From the NCBI RefSeq assembly GCF_000152885.1, contig NZ_CH672407.1, forward strand, positions 188,411-252,410: a stretch of DNA of 64,000 nucleotides, given 5' to 3'. Position 1 is the first letter of the stretch. Each line of letters begins with the position of its first letter. The position numbers were made by a program, and so were the translations under genes. The notes beneath the pieces are model-generated. The model saw only the letters and a program-made list of their open reading frames with translations. It searched no databases and was not told the origin of the DNA. This stretch comes from Idiomarina baltica OS145 (GTDB taxonomy: Bacteria > Pseudomonadota > Gammaproteobacteria > Enterobacterales > Alteromonadaceae). This document shows, one piece after another, positions 28,135 to 37,422 of this stretch.

Positions 28135-29796
28135 TTATTGCTCAAGTGCACGGTATTTCTCACGTAAGTGATTGCGCACACCGATGGCCGTGAGGTTGAG
28201 TCCAACAATCACAGTAATCAGTAAAAACGATGTCGCATAAACTAACGGGCGCGAAGCCTCTACATTAGGACTTTGGAAGCCGACATCGTAAATATGGAAC
28301 CCTAAGTGCATAAATTTGCGATCTAGATGGAAGTAAGGAAAGTTGCCATCAACCGGAAGCATTGGCGCAGATTTAACCACCCCAACCAACATCAACGGTG
28401 CCACTTCGCCTGCCGCGCGAGCCACCGCAAGAATAAGGCCGGTCATTATTGCCGGAGACGCCATAGGTACGATAATTCGCCAGATGGTTTCCCATTTAGT
28501 CGCACCTAGTGCCAACGAGCCCTCACGTAAGCTACTTGGAATACGCGCAAGCCCTTCTTCCGTCGAAACAATCACCACTGGCAAGGTTAAGATCGCTAAA
28601 GTAATCGCAGACCACAGCACGCCCGGCGTACCAAAGGTTGGATTAGGTAGTGCTTCTGGGTAAAACACTTGATCAATGCTACCTCCGACCATGTAGACGA
28701 AAAAGCCGAGACCAAAAACACCATAAACAATCGACGGAACACCCGCGAGGTTAATCACGGCAATCCGAATCAGCTTGGTCACTGGATTTTTGCCTGCATA
28801 TTCGTGCAAATAGACTGCCGCGACGACACCAAAAGGCGTAACAATCACCGACATCAACAGCACCATGAATACGGTACCAAAAATTGCCGGAAAAACACCG
28901 CCTTCGGTGTTCGCTTCACGAGGTGGCTCGGAGACAAACTTACCAATTTGTTGGAAAAAATGACCGATCTTTGCAAGTAAATGCATGTCGTTCGGGAAGT
29001 TAACATCCAACACGCGGTACAACGGCACAGCAACCGCTTCGCCCCGAAAATCTTCGACAATAAGCGTATCCCGTGCGGCTCGATCACGAATCTCAAACAA
29101 CGCTTTTTCTAACGTTTGGTATTCCGCTTGTAACCGCTCTCGCTCCGCTTCAAGGCGTGCCAAGGCCTGCTCAGTTAATTGTCCTTCAAGTTTTAAGCGG
29201 CGTTCCTCCAAGCCTAATTCGCTCAACTGATAGTTGATCCGGCCAATTTCATCTTCCTGTAGCGCTTGTCCCTCATCGTGCAGTTCGACTGCGCGCTCAA
29301 CACGATCGAATAACACCTCGCGGAAATCAGCTTCTTCATACCCAGCGATTCGCTCACCTTGTTGCTCAATCGCAATGATACGGCCATAGAAATTTCCGTC
29401 TTTTGTACGTTCAATGATCGCCATATCAGTGGGTGTTTTATCTTCAACAATAGTTGGCTCGACCACCCAAGTGAAGTCCAACGGCACATACTCGCGGTTA
29501 CCGATTTTCATCAAGTAACGTGTAATCAGTTCACCTTCGCTCGCATCGACCTCAACACCTGATTGCCGGACACGGTCAATAGGTACTTCTTCGCTATCAT
29601 AGATTTCGCCGATAAGCGTGCGTGTCTCGCCCGATGCTGTTTCGATGGTCATTTGATGAATCGCTGTCGGCCAAAAAAATGATAATCCACGCCAACCAAT
29701 CATTAACACTAAGCCTATAACCGCCACCAAGCTCACACTCACCGCGCCAGCCGTCAACCAAATCCAAGGCTTTCCAGTTCTAAACCATTGCTTCAT
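28135..29796 (-). CDS. pstA: Phosphate ABC transporter permease PstA, long form
   Basis: A 553-residue permease, nearly twice E. coli PstA (296 aa). After an N-terminal helix (residues 14-36) comes a large periplasmic insertion of about 240 residues. It includes a charged coiled coil around 165-225 (LEERRLKLEGQLTEQALARL). The conserved permease core follows, with GGVFPAIFGTVFMVLLMS, the EAA-type loop SLREGSLALGATKWETIWRI and final helices. The long version is common in marine gammaproteobacteria. The insertion's role is unknown; it could contact PstS or the extended PstC domain. Confidence 0.95.
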   Translation of the reverse strand: MKQWFRTGKPWIWLTAGAVSVSLVAVIGLVLMIGWRGLSFFWPTAIHQMTIETASGETRTLIGEIYDSEEVPIDRVRQSGVEVDASEGELITRYLMKIGNREYVPLDFTWVVEPTIVEDKTPTDMAIIERTKDGNFYGRIIAIEQQGERIAGYEEADFREVLFDRVERAVELHDEGQALQEDEIGRINYQLSELGLEERRLKLEGQLTEQALARLEAERERLQAEYQTLEKALFEIRDRAARDTLIVEDFRGEAVAVPLYRVLDVNFPNDMHLLAKIGHFFQQIGKFVSEPPREANTEGGVFPAIFGTVFMVLLMSVIVTPFGVVAAVYLHEYAGKNPVTKLIRIAVINLAGVPSIVYGVFGLGFFVYMVGGSIDQVFYPEALPNPTFGTPGVLWSAITLAILTLPVVIVSTEEGLARIPSSLREGSLALGATKWETIWRIIVPMASPAIMTGLILAVARAAGEVAPLMLVGVVKSAPMLPVDGNFPYFHLDRKFMHLGFHIYDVGFQSPNVEASRPLVYATSFLLITVIVGLNLTAIGVRNHLREKYRALEQ

Positions 29797-29818
29797 GAGT
29801 AACCTCTAACTGTCAGCC

Positions 29819-32092
29819 CTACATCGAACTGTATTTGTCACGTAACCGTTGACGGACAAACTCGGCGATGGTGTTAAAGAAAAACGTGAAGATGAACAAC
29901 ACGAATGCGGCTAGGAAAAGAATGCGATAATGCGAACTTCCCACTTCGGATTCGGGCATCTCGACCGCGATGTTGGCTGATAAGGTGCGCATACCCTCGA
30001 AAATATTCCAATCCATAATCGGTGTGTTACCTGTCGCCATAAGTACGATCATAGTCTCACCGACAGCGCGTCCGAGCCCCATCATTATCGCTGAGAAGAT
30101 TCCGGGGCTTGCTGTCAGTAATACGACTTTAGTCAGCGTTTGCCACGGTGTCGCACCGAGCGCTAATGAACCATTAGACAAGTGCTTAGGAACACTAAAT
30201 ACGGCGTCCTCTGCGATAGAAAAAATGGTCGGTATCACCGCAAATCCCATGGCTATCCCTACCACCAACGAGTTTCGCTGATCAAAGGTGACGCCTAACT
30301 CATTGGTCAAATAGCCGCGTACATTGCCGTCGAATAATACGGCCTCAACCCACGGACTCATTGAAAAGGATAACCAGCCAACGAATAACACAAGCGGCAC
30401 GAGAATTAACGATGCACGCCCCTCACCTAACGTATTACGCACTTGGGACGGTAATAACTGCCAAAGTGCAGCGAAGCCAATAATAGACAACGGTGTTAAG
30501 ATAATCACCGCCAGCACACCGGGCAAATAAGCTTCAATAATCGGTGCTAACCAAAGTCCCGCCAAGAAACCTAGAATAACCGTCGGTAGTGCCTCCATAA
30601 TCTCAACAGTCGGTTTAACCACTTTACGCACTGAGGGCGACATAAAGTAAGCCGTGTAAACTGCAGCCGCTAAACCAATGGGTACGGCAAACAACATGGC
30701 ATAGAGTGCAGCTTTGATCGTACCAAACGAGATCGGCACTAAACTAAATTTAGGCTCAAAGTCGTCCGAACCCGAAGTTGACTGCCAGGTATACGAAGGC
30801 TCTGGATAACCTTCATACCAAACCTGTTCCCATAATCCGCTCCACGTCACTTCCGGGTGTTCATTACTCAATTTGAATAATGTTAGCTCATTACCGGCTT
30901 CAGCTAAGAGATGGTTAGCACGCGGATCGATCGTGATCATTTGTGTTTCTCGGTTAGGCAAAGCCTCATGATAGAGGTCCGCCTCAGACGTCGTATGAAA
31001 TATATTCAGCTTGCCATCGTGGGTCACCGCATAAAATGTACGACGATAGTCCTCGACTTCTAAGTCAACAATTTGTCCGCCGGCATCAAACTGGCGAATG
31101 TACTTAAACGTTCGTCCTTCGTCAGTGGGCACTTCAAACCATTGTGAGATAACACCACTTTCATGGGTGACCAATACGGTGGCGGCACCGGGCATCAAGT
31201 GTAATGATTGCGCCTGGCCAAACTGCCGCCCGTTAAGCGTGATCACTTGGCTTTCACTCACTGCACCGGACATGCTGACTGAGTAAACCACAATTCGGTT
31301 ATTAATCAGTGCAAAAACTTTATTTAAATCGGGCGTAACCGCAATATCTCGTATCGAAGCGGTCATTTTACGTTGTTCATATTTAGGTGTGAGTGATATC
31401 TCGCCTGTCAAAAAGTTTTGTTCTGCTGCAAACTTTGTAATCAGTAACGTATCAGCACCAGTGACTGCCGCCATCAGCATACCTTCGCCATCCGTCGCAT
31501 AAGCCAACTGCTCAAGTGGACGTCCCTGCTCATCGACTTGCAACGGTTGCTCATTATTGAGTACCTCAAAGCGCGGCATAATCAGTCGTTCAACTTGACG
31601 AGTACCCTGTGTACGAGCCGTCTCTGGAAAAGTGACGCTGAATTTGGGCTGCACAATAAGGGCTTTCCCATTATCTAACCCATAGACAAACTGCTGATTA
31701 ACCGGTAACGAGCGCGCGAAACTAGTAATTTTGCCTTGCGGCACTAACATACGTTGTTCAATCACATCGCCGATTTTACGTTCTGAAAAGGTATTATCTT
31801 GTAAGGCAAAAAACTCACCTTTGCCGGATGCGCCAAAGCGATAACCAATTTCAGCCTGTTCTTCCATTCCCAGCGCCAAAGTTTGGTCATTGGCTTTAAT
31901 GTCAAAGCTATGCATCGGCTTGACCGAAGCGGATTCAAAAATCGGTTGCACGACATAAAGCAAATAGAAAAATATAAGCAACAGCGCAACCAGCACCAAA
32001 ACACCACCGGTGGTAACACCGACACGCGCCAGCCTATCTTTTAATAAGCGCGCCTGACTCGCTTTTAGTTGCTGCTCTGTTTGCCTGTCCAT
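29819..32092 (-). CDS. pstC: Phosphate ABC transporter permease PstC, long form
   Basis: A 757-residue PstC with a first helix at about 25-48, then some 400 residues of predicted periplasmic beta-rich sequence that reads like a propeller (repeats such as LAYATDGEGMLMAAVTGAD and DIAVTPDLNKVFALINNR). The C-terminal permease core contains FGTIKAALYAMLFAVPIGLAAAVYTAYFM and the coupling loop SNGSLALGATPWQTLTKVVL. E. coli PstC is 319 aa, so this is an enlarged form. It follows pstS by 63 bp with a stable hairpin between, and precedes pstA by 22 bp. Confidence 0.95.
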   Translation of the reverse strand: MDRQTEQQLKASQARLLKDRLARVGVTTGGVLVLVALLLIFFYLLYVVQPIFESASVKPMHSFDIKANDQTLALGMEEQAEIGYRFGASGKGEFFALQDNTFSERKIGDVIEQRMLVPQGKITSFARSLPVNQQFVYGLDNGKALIVQPKFSVTFPETARTQGTRQVERLIMPRFEVLNNEQPLQVDEQGRPLEQLAYATDGEGMLMAAVTGADTLLITKFAAEQNFLTGEISLTPKYEQRKMTASIRDIAVTPDLNKVFALINNRIVVYSVSMSGAVSESQVITLNGRQFGQAQSLHLMPGAATVLVTHESGVISQWFEVPTDEGRTFKYIRQFDAGGQIVDLEVEDYRRTFYAVTHDGKLNIFHTTSEADLYHEALPNRETQMITIDPRANHLLAEAGNELTLFKLSNEHPEVTWSGLWEQVWYEGYPEPSYTWQSTSGSDDFEPKFSLVPISFGTIKAALYAMLFAVPIGLAAAVYTAYFMSPSVRKVVKPTVEIMEALPTVILGFLAGLWLAPIIEAYLPGVLAVIILTPLSIIGFAALWQLLPSQVRNTLGEGRASLILVPLVLFVGWLSFSMSPWVEAVLFDGNVRGYLTNELGVTFDQRNSLVVGIAMGFAVIPTIFSIAEDAVFSVPKHLSNGSLALGATPWQTLTKVVLLTASPGIFSAIMMGLGRAVGETMIVLMATGNTPIMDWNIFEGMRTLSANIAVEMPESEVGSSHYRILFLAAFVLFIFTFFFNTIAEFVRQRLRDKYSSM

Positions 32093-32113
32093 ACCTTTCC
32101 TATTAACGTGTTA

Positions 32114-32135
32114 AGCCAGCGCATGGGCGCTGGCT
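32114..32135 (-). other. Stable hairpin between pstS and pstC
   Basis: AGCCAGCGC / GCGCTGGCT, a 9-bp perfect stem (32114-32122 and 32127-32135) with loop ATGG, in the 63-bp pstS-pstC gap. There is no T-run, so it looks like an mRNA 3'-end stabiliser or processing site. Such hairpins after binding-protein genes commonly allow more binding protein than permease. Confidence 0.6.
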
Positions 32136-32155
32136 ATTTAACTGAATAACACTGT

Positions 32156-33139
32156 TTATTCTGCGTTATGCAAACCTAATTTTTTAAGCTCAGCATCCAC
32201 GATAGCGCGGGGCAATGCAATATAACCGTCCTTGTCGACAATAGCTTGTCCCTGCTGAGACAAAATCATCTTTACGAACTCGGCTTCAGCTTTACTTAAC
32301 GGTTGGTTCGGGTGCTTATTCACATAAACATATAAAAAGCGAGCTAAAGGATATTTACCGGCCAAAGCATTTTCACGGGTTGCTGAGACAAACTCATGAC
32401 TGTCACCGCGAGCAATCGGTACCGCGCGAACGCCTGAGGTGACGTACCCGATACCCGAGTAGCCTACTGCATTCAGCGACGTTGAAACCGATTGTACAAC
32501 AGAGGCAGAGCCAGGTTGCTCATTTACATTGGCCTTAAAGTCACCGTCACACAGCCCCGCTTCTTTAAAGTAGCCATAAGTACCTGACACCGAGTTGCGG
32601 CCGTACAACTGCAAATCTTTACTCGCCCAATCGCCTGTTAAGCCGAGTTGACCCCAGCGAGTGATAGGCTCTGGAAAACCACATTTTCGTGTCGAAGAAA
32701 AAATACCATCGACTTCCGCAATCGACAGACCTTTAACCGGATTATCCTTATGAACGAACACCGCCAGCGCATCAATCGCGACACGAATGGGTGTCGGCTT
32801 ATAACCGTGGCGCTTCTCAAATGCTTCTATTTCTTTTGACTTCATGGCACGGCTCATCGGTCCAAAGCTCGCTGTACCTTCAGTCAGTGCCGGTGGTGCA
32901 GTCGAAGAGCCCGCAGCCTGAATTTGAATGTTTACGCTAGGGTACATGCGTTTAAACTCTTCACCCCAGAATGTCATCATGTTGGCTAAGGTATCAGAGC
33001 CTACCGAAGATAGATTGCCGGACAAGCCCGACACTTTCTCGTATTTTGGTAAGTCATCCGTCGCGTGTGCAGGACTCATCAGTGCCATCATCACACTGAG
33101 GCCTAAAAGCTGTTTGACTGCCTTGTTGAACTTGTTCAT
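32156..33139 (-). CDS. pstS: Phosphate-binding protein PstS
   Basis: A 327-residue periplasmic phosphate-binding protein. I choose ATG 33139 ([10 protein letters not shown]), with GAGGA 7 bases upstream, over the in-frame GTG at 33154, which covers that site. A signal peptide ends MSPAHA. Phosphate-site features are [33 protein letters not shown] and [13 protein letters not shown]. It belongs to the PstS subgroup of marine gammaproteobacteria rather than the classic E. coli type. It is preceded by a clear Pho box with a -10 about 9 bases downstream. Confidence 0.96.
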   Translation of the reverse strand: MNKFNKAVKQLLGLSVMMALMSPAHATDDLPKYEKVSGLSGNLSSVGSDTLANMMTFWGEEFKRMYPSVNIQIQAAGSSTAPPALTEGTASFGPMSRAMKSKEIEAFEKRHGYKPTPIRVAIDALAVFVHKDNPVKGLSIAEVDGIFSSTRKCGFPEPITRWGQLGLTGDWASKDLQLYGRNSVSGTYGYFKEAGLCDGDFKANVNEQPGSASVVQSVSTSLNAVGYSGIGYVTSGVRAVPIARGDSHEFVSATRENALAGKYPLARFLYVYVNKHPNQPLSKAEAEFVKMILSQQGQAIVDKDGYIALPRAIVDAELKKLGLHNAE

Positions 33140-33192
33140 GCTGTTTGTCCTCACGTGACTTTCACAAAACCAGTTGACCGTATTTTCAGCAG

Positions 33193-33233
33193 TTTATGAG
33201 ATTTGTGTGACAGTTTAATGACATTTATGACAA
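33193..33233 (-). promoter_or_regulatory. Pho box and promoter of pstSCAB-phoU
   Basis: On the minus strand TGTCAT, TGTCAT and TGTCAC occur with starts 9 and 11 bases apart (33208-33233). The last two form a near-consensus PhoB box (TGTCATTAAAC TGTCACA) at 33206-33224. A CATAAA -10 at 33193-33198 lies 9 bases after the box, the standard position for a PhoB-activated promoter lacking a -35. Confidence 0.85.
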
Positions 33234-33245
33234 AAAAAAGTCACT

Positions 33246-34553
33246 TTAATGACGTTTGCCGGTGACTCTGAGTCCAGCAGGTAAACGGAACCAAAAGCGC
33301 GACCCCTTGCCCAATGCACTATTCACCTGTAGCTCACAGTTATGATGTTGCAACGCTTGTTTAACAATAGAAAGACCTAAACCGGTGCCGCCGCGCTCAC
33401 TGTTTCTATCCTTGTCAACACGATAAAAGCGCTCAGTCAGCCTTGGTAAATGCTCCGAGGCAATCCCCGGCCCAGTATCTTCGACACTGAACTCAACCTC
33501 ACTCCCGACCATTTGCCAAGTGACCCGAATATCACCCCCTTCTTGGTTATAACGAATGGCATTGGTAATGAGGTTTTGCATTGCGCTCCGTAACGCATCC
33601 TCTTTGCCGTAAACTTTAACGGGCGCCACATCAAAGTGAACATTAATAGATTTTGTTTTAGCTAATTTTTCCGCCTCAGTTTGCAACTGTTGTAGTAATG
33701 AAGGTGCATCCACTACCCGTTCAAAGACATCATGCGATGGTGTTTCCATGCGAGAAAGCTCAAGCAGTTGATCAATAAGCAATCGCATACGCTCACTTTG
33801 ACGTTGCATCTCACCCACCGCTTTGGTCATCATTGCCGGCGGAGTCATCGCTGGGTCCTCAACCATTTCAAGATACCCTTGCAATACCGTCAGAGGTGTT
33901 TTTAGTTCGTGCGAAACATTCGCTACAAAGTCTTTACGCAGATTATCCAATTGCTTAATTTGAGTGACATCGCGTGCGACTAAGAGATATTGATCATCAC
34001 TGTAAGGCATTACCCGAATCTCAATATCTAACGAGTCGCGGGCAGGTGAGGGAATTGTCAGCGCTTCTTCAAAATTACCTTTACTCAGGTAACTAAAGAA
34101 TTCGGGATGACGGATTAAGTTTGATAGGCGCATACCCGCGTCATCTGGCCATTTAAGACCAAAATAGAATTGCGCGAGTTGGTTACTCCATAACAATGAG
34201 CCATCACGTCGAAACACAATGGCTGCATCTGGAAGCGCTTCGGCTGCTTCACGGAAGCGACGAAGTAACTGAGCTAACGACCGACGCCGTTGTTGGCTAC
34301 GACGCTGGTTTCGGTAAATCCCGTCGTAAATGTAAGACCAACTGCCTGGCGCCGTGGGCGGCATTAAGTTACGGCTATTCCAGAGCCAATCGGTCAATTT
34401 TTGCTGATAATAATAGTGCCATATCAAAAGGCCTGCCATGGATAGCGACATCGCTTGCCAAAAGATGCCCAATATGGCACCAATAATGGCAAAAGGCACT
34501 AGATAGAGAACAAGCCCCTTAAGTGCACCAAAACTGCTGTACTCTCTATCCAT
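33246..34553 (-). CDS. phoR: Phosphate regulon sensor histidine kinase PhoR
   Basis: A 435-residue membrane histidine kinase partner of PhoB. Two hydrophobic helices lie near residues 10-50, followed by a cytoplasmic charged region and a PAS domain (about 95-200, DAAIVFRRDGSLLWSNQLAQ). HisKA has the phospho-His in FVANVSHELKTPLTVLQGYL, and HATPase_c has N-box LITNAIRYN and G-boxes DTGPGIA and GGTGLGLSIV. It senses PstSCAB/PhoU status instead of binding phosphate itself. It follows phoB by 9 bases and is upstream of pstS. Confidence 0.97.
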   Translation of the reverse strand: MDREYSSFGALKGLVLYLVPFAIIGAILGIFWQAMSLSMAGLLIWHYYYQQKLTDWLWNSRNLMPPTAPGSWSYIYDGIYRNQRRSQQRRRSLAQLLRRFREAAEALPDAAIVFRRDGSLLWSNQLAQFYFGLKWPDDAGMRLSNLIRHPEFFSYLSKGNFEEALTIPSPARDSLDIEIRVMPYSDDQYLLVARDVTQIKQLDNLRKDFVANVSHELKTPLTVLQGYLEMVEDPAMTPPAMMTKAVGEMQRQSERMRLLIDQLLELSRMETPSHDVFERVVDAPSLLQQLQTEAEKLAKTKSINVHFDVAPVKVYGKEDALRSAMQNLITNAIRYNQEGGDIRVTWQMVGSEVEFSVEDTGPGIASEHLPRLTERFYRVDKDRNSERGGTGLGLSIVKQALQHHNCELQVNSALGKGSRFWFRLPAGLRVTGKRH

Positions 34554-34562
34554 AACCTTCTG

Positions 34563-35249
34563 TTACCGGCTTGAAAAGCGATAGCCGACGCCACGAACCG
34601 TCTGGATCAAACGATCGTAACCGTGCTCATGTAACGCTTTACGCAAGCGACGAATGTGCACATCAACGGTGCGATCTTCTACATAAACATTGGTACCCCA
34701 AACTTGATCGAGTAGCTGCTCGCGGCTGTATACACGCTCCGGATGCGTCATAAAGAAATGCAACAGTTTAAACTCTGTTGGTCCCATATCGATACTACGA
34801 TCATGCGTAGAAATACGATGTGAAACAGGATCAAGCTTTAGTCCCTCTATCTCTAAAGGTTCATCCAAGACGGTCGGCGCAACGCGACGGAATACTGCGC
34901 GCATCCGTGCCATCAGTTCCTTGGGCGAGAATGGCTTTGTAATGTAGTCATCGGCACCCACTTCGAGTCCACGCACTTTGTCTTCTTCCTCGCCGCGCGC
35001 AGTGAGCATAATAATTGGAATGTTACGCGTGAAATCATCACTCTTAATTTTCTTGGCAAGCTGAATACCTGAACCGCCCGGTAGCATCCAGTCTAACAGC
35101 ACCATATCGGGATAGGGCTCTGCGATTTTGGCAAGACCACTGTCATAGTCCTTAGCCTCCACGGCTTGATAACCATGTTGCTCCATAACAAAACTCAGCA
35201 TTTCGCGAATAGGTGCTTCATCTTCTACTATGAGAATTCTACGCGGCAT
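34563..35249 (-). CDS. phoB: Phosphate regulon response regulator PhoB
   Basis: A 228-residue OmpR/PhoB-family regulator. The receiver domain has acidic residues in [10 protein letters not shown], the phosphoacceptor Asp54 in [12 protein letters not shown] and Lys in [11 protein letters not shown] winged-helix effector follows, ending [25 protein letters not shown]-like text ([18 protein letters not shown]) and [13 protein letters not shown] are typical of PhoB. It binds the TGTCA-type boxes found in this window. It is the first gene of the phoBR pair, with Pho-box-like repeats upstream that imply autoregulation. Confidence 0.97.
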   Translation of the reverse strand: MPRRILIVEDEAPIREMLSFVMEQHGYQAVEAKDYDSGLAKIAEPYPDMVLLDWMLPGGSGIQLAKKIKSDDFTRNIPIIMLTARGEEEDKVRGLEVGADDYITKPFSPKELMARMRAVFRRVAPTVLDEPLEIEGLKLDPVSHRISTHDRSIDMGPTEFKLLHFFMTHPERVYSREQLLDQVWGTNVYVEDRTVDVHIRRLRKALHEHGYDRLIQTVRGVGYRFSSR

Positions 35250-35291
35250 TGATTGGTTTCCTGACTTGTTAAACTATGCGACATAGTATTA

Positions 35292-35346
35292 ACAATTATT
35301 ATGACAGTTTTATTAAACTAGGTCACTTTTGTGACATTGTCACGCA
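35292..35346 (-). promoter_or_regulatory. Pho-box-like repeats upstream of phoB
   Basis: On the minus strand AAAACTGTCATA (35300-35311 region) is a perfect half-box, preceded 11 bases earlier by a degenerate TTTAA unit. TAATAC (a -10 candidate) begins 10 bases after TGTCA. Farther upstream GTGACATTGTCAC (35331-35343) is a palindrome of the same pentamer. This is consistent with phoB autoregulation. Confidence 0.6.
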
Positions 35347-35347
35347 G

Positions 35348-36277
35348 TCATGCCAACCACTGCAGTAATTGATGTAGTAACGGTAAAGTAATGAACGCCA
35401 ACAAGATACCGTACCCCACCGTGGCGGCCGATAAGATCGGTGCCAAACCAGCCATGATGGCAACCGCGCCCGCCGTAATCATGGGCGGCATTGCGGCTTC
35501 AAAAATAGTGACTTGTACTAAAGTCGATTCAATGCCCGTGGTCGATGCTAATACCAATAATGTCACCGCTGGCATCACCAGTAATTTGAGCAATAAACCG
35601 ACGGTGAGTGGCGTTTTGCTGCCTTTTGGCAAACGAAATTTTAGCTGGAACCCAACAGCCACCATAATGACAGGCACCAATGTCACCGCCAACGACTCAG
35701 TCAGCACCGAGAACACCTCAGGGTAAGCCATATCTTTAATTAATAGGGCGATTATCAGCGCAATGAACGGCGGAAACAGCACGATTTTCTTGATGATATC
35801 CACAATGCGCGGACGTTCTGCTGATTCCCCAGCAGCAAGCGGACGGTACAGCGCTATAATAATTGTCGAATAAATAGCTAATCCAAAGAACGAGCCAAAC
35901 TGATCGTAGAGCAACCCATATACAATCGCATCACTGCCATAGAACGCCTCAATCATCGGAAAGCCAAAAAATGAGGTATTACCTAGCGGTACACAAATCA
36001 GCAGGGCACCGGTGACTTCCCGCGACCAATTAAACCAACGACTTAGCAGCAATACCATAACGGCACTCATTGCCAGCAGTAGCCACGGGGTAATAATTGG
36101 AATAATGAGATCGGAAGAAAAGTGTAAGTCAGGAATTTTGGTAAAAATAACACCGGGTAAAGCGGCGTAAATGACGTACAAGTTGAGCACTTGCGCAGTG
36201 TTATCAGGGAACTTCCCAGCGCGTTTAATCACCACACCAATCAACAAATAGATGGCAAGTACAATAAGATTCGTCAT
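35348..36277 (-). CDS. AEC-family (auxin efflux carrier-like) transporter
   Basis: A 309-residue integral membrane protein with about ten helices in the AEC/YfdV family. N-terminal NLIVLAIYLLIGVVIKRAGKFPDNTAQVLNLYVIYAALPGVIF and a mid region with PLGNTSFFGFPM, the repeat-half motif, are diagnostic. Bacterial members move dicarboxylates such as malate or malonate, or other organic anions; this one's substrate is not known. It lies downstream of the porin gene (68 bp) and upstream of phoB on the same strand. Whether it belongs to the Pho regulon is unclear. Confidence 0.88.
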   Translation of the reverse strand: MTNLIVLAIYLLIGVVIKRAGKFPDNTAQVLNLYVIYAALPGVIFTKIPDLHFSSDLIIPIITPWLLLAMSAVMVLLLSRWFNWSREVTGALLICVPLGNTSFFGFPMIEAFYGSDAIVYGLLYDQFGSFFGLAIYSTIIIALYRPLAAGESAERPRIVDIIKKIVLFPPFIALIIALLIKDMAYPEVFSVLTESLAVTLVPVIMVAVGFQLKFRLPKGSKTPLTVGLLLKLLVMPAVTLLVLASTTGIESTLVQVTIFEAAMPPMITAGAVAIMAGLAPILSAATVGYGILLAFITLPLLHQLLQWLA

Positions 36278-36345
36278 GACGTCACTCGATTATCTGGCTC
36301 AATAGATAGAGCAGCCGAAGAGTAGCTGCTCATCGCGCTTCTATC

Positions 36346-37278
36346 TTACCAAGAAAAATCGTGACGTACACCGATAGAAAGGTAGTCTTCTGTTATCTGC
36401 TGCTGAATATCGCGGTTACGAGCGGTGTAAAAGGCAAACAAACGTGTGTTATCACCGAGGTAGTAATCACTGCCGATAGAGATCGAATGATCTCGCTCAT
36501 CATCTTTAATAACTTGATACTGAACCTTAGGCACCCAAGCGCCATAGCGTTTAGCGGCACTGACCAACACGCCCTGAGCACTGATTATGCCATCCACTGA
36601 CTGGTAATCTTGAGCTGCAAAACCTAACTTGAAATCATTCACCTTAGTGGCGAAAGAGAATTGTACGATGTCAAAGCCTGCCACCTCATTATCAAATGCT
36701 AACGCGGCATAAACGTTACTCTTTTTGAGCTTTTCATCCCCGTAAATGAGGCCAAACGATTGACCGTCGTCTACACTATCTTCGTCCGAAAATACGTAGG
36801 TAAAGCCCAGTTTGAAACCTTTATAAGCGGGCGAGTAATAAGTCAGGCTATTATCAGCACGGACTTCGCCTTTGAATAGGTATTTCAGATCGGCTGTATA
36901 GTCCTTGAATTGGTCAACAGCACCTTGTGAGTCTTTCAGAAACGTATCATAGCGGCCTAACATGACGGTACCAAAATCGCTACGCAGACCCACGATTTGG
37001 TTACGATCACTAATAGAATTATCTTCATCAAAGCCAGCGAGGTCGACGCCCCACTCAAATTGATAAAAAACTTCAAGATTATTGTCGAGCGACTGACGGC
37101 CCTTCAAGCCAAAGCGGGATGAGTAGCTTTTGACTTCCGTATCATCTTGATCCGCAATATCACTGTATAGCAAGCCGATGTTGGCACGACCGTAGACGGT
37201 TAGCGCATCATTCTTATCGCCCGCGTATGCGTTTATCGAACTGCACATCAATGCTGCATACATAAAATATCGAAGCAT
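36346..37278 (-). CDS. Gram-negative outer-membrane porin
   Basis: A 310-residue trimeric-porin family protein. The start ATG 37278 (MLRYFMYAAL) is preferred to a GTG at 37287. A signal peptide ends INAYAG. The mature protein opens with LTVYGRANIGLLYSD and has alternating beta strands with FGLKGRQSLDNNLEVFYQFEWGVD, RNQIVGLRSDFGTVMLGRYDT (constriction loop start) and a C-terminal Phe-x-Trp (DFSW), a variant of the usual terminal aromatic signal. It lies close to phoB and has only a degenerate Pho-box-like sequence upstream (about 37368-37385). A phosphate- or anion-selective role is plausible by context but not shown. Confidence 0.88.
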   Translation of the reverse strand: MLRYFMYAALMCSSINAYAGDKNDALTVYGRANIGLLYSDIADQDDTEVKSYSSRFGLKGRQSLDNNLEVFYQFEWGVDLAGFDEDNSISDRNQIVGLRSDFGTVMLGRYDTFLKDSQGAVDQFKDYTADLKYLFKGEVRADNSLTYYSPAYKGFKLGFTYVFSDEDSVDDGQSFGLIYGDEKLKKSNVYAALAFDNEVAGFDIVQFSFATKVNDFKLGFAAQDYQSVDGIISAQGVLVSAAKRYGAWVPKVQYQVIKDDERDHSISIGSDYYLGDNTRLFAFYTARNRDIQQQITEDYLSIGVRHDFSW

Positions 37279-37422
37279 AAAATCCACACGATTGTTTTAG
37301 TCATTAACGCAGTTTACGGTTTTTGTCGTGAACTACGCGTGAAAATGAACGTTTAGTTAAAACATCGTGTAGATTTTATTACAGTTTTCTTACTTTATGT
37401 ACCTTTTATTGCAGAAGCATGA

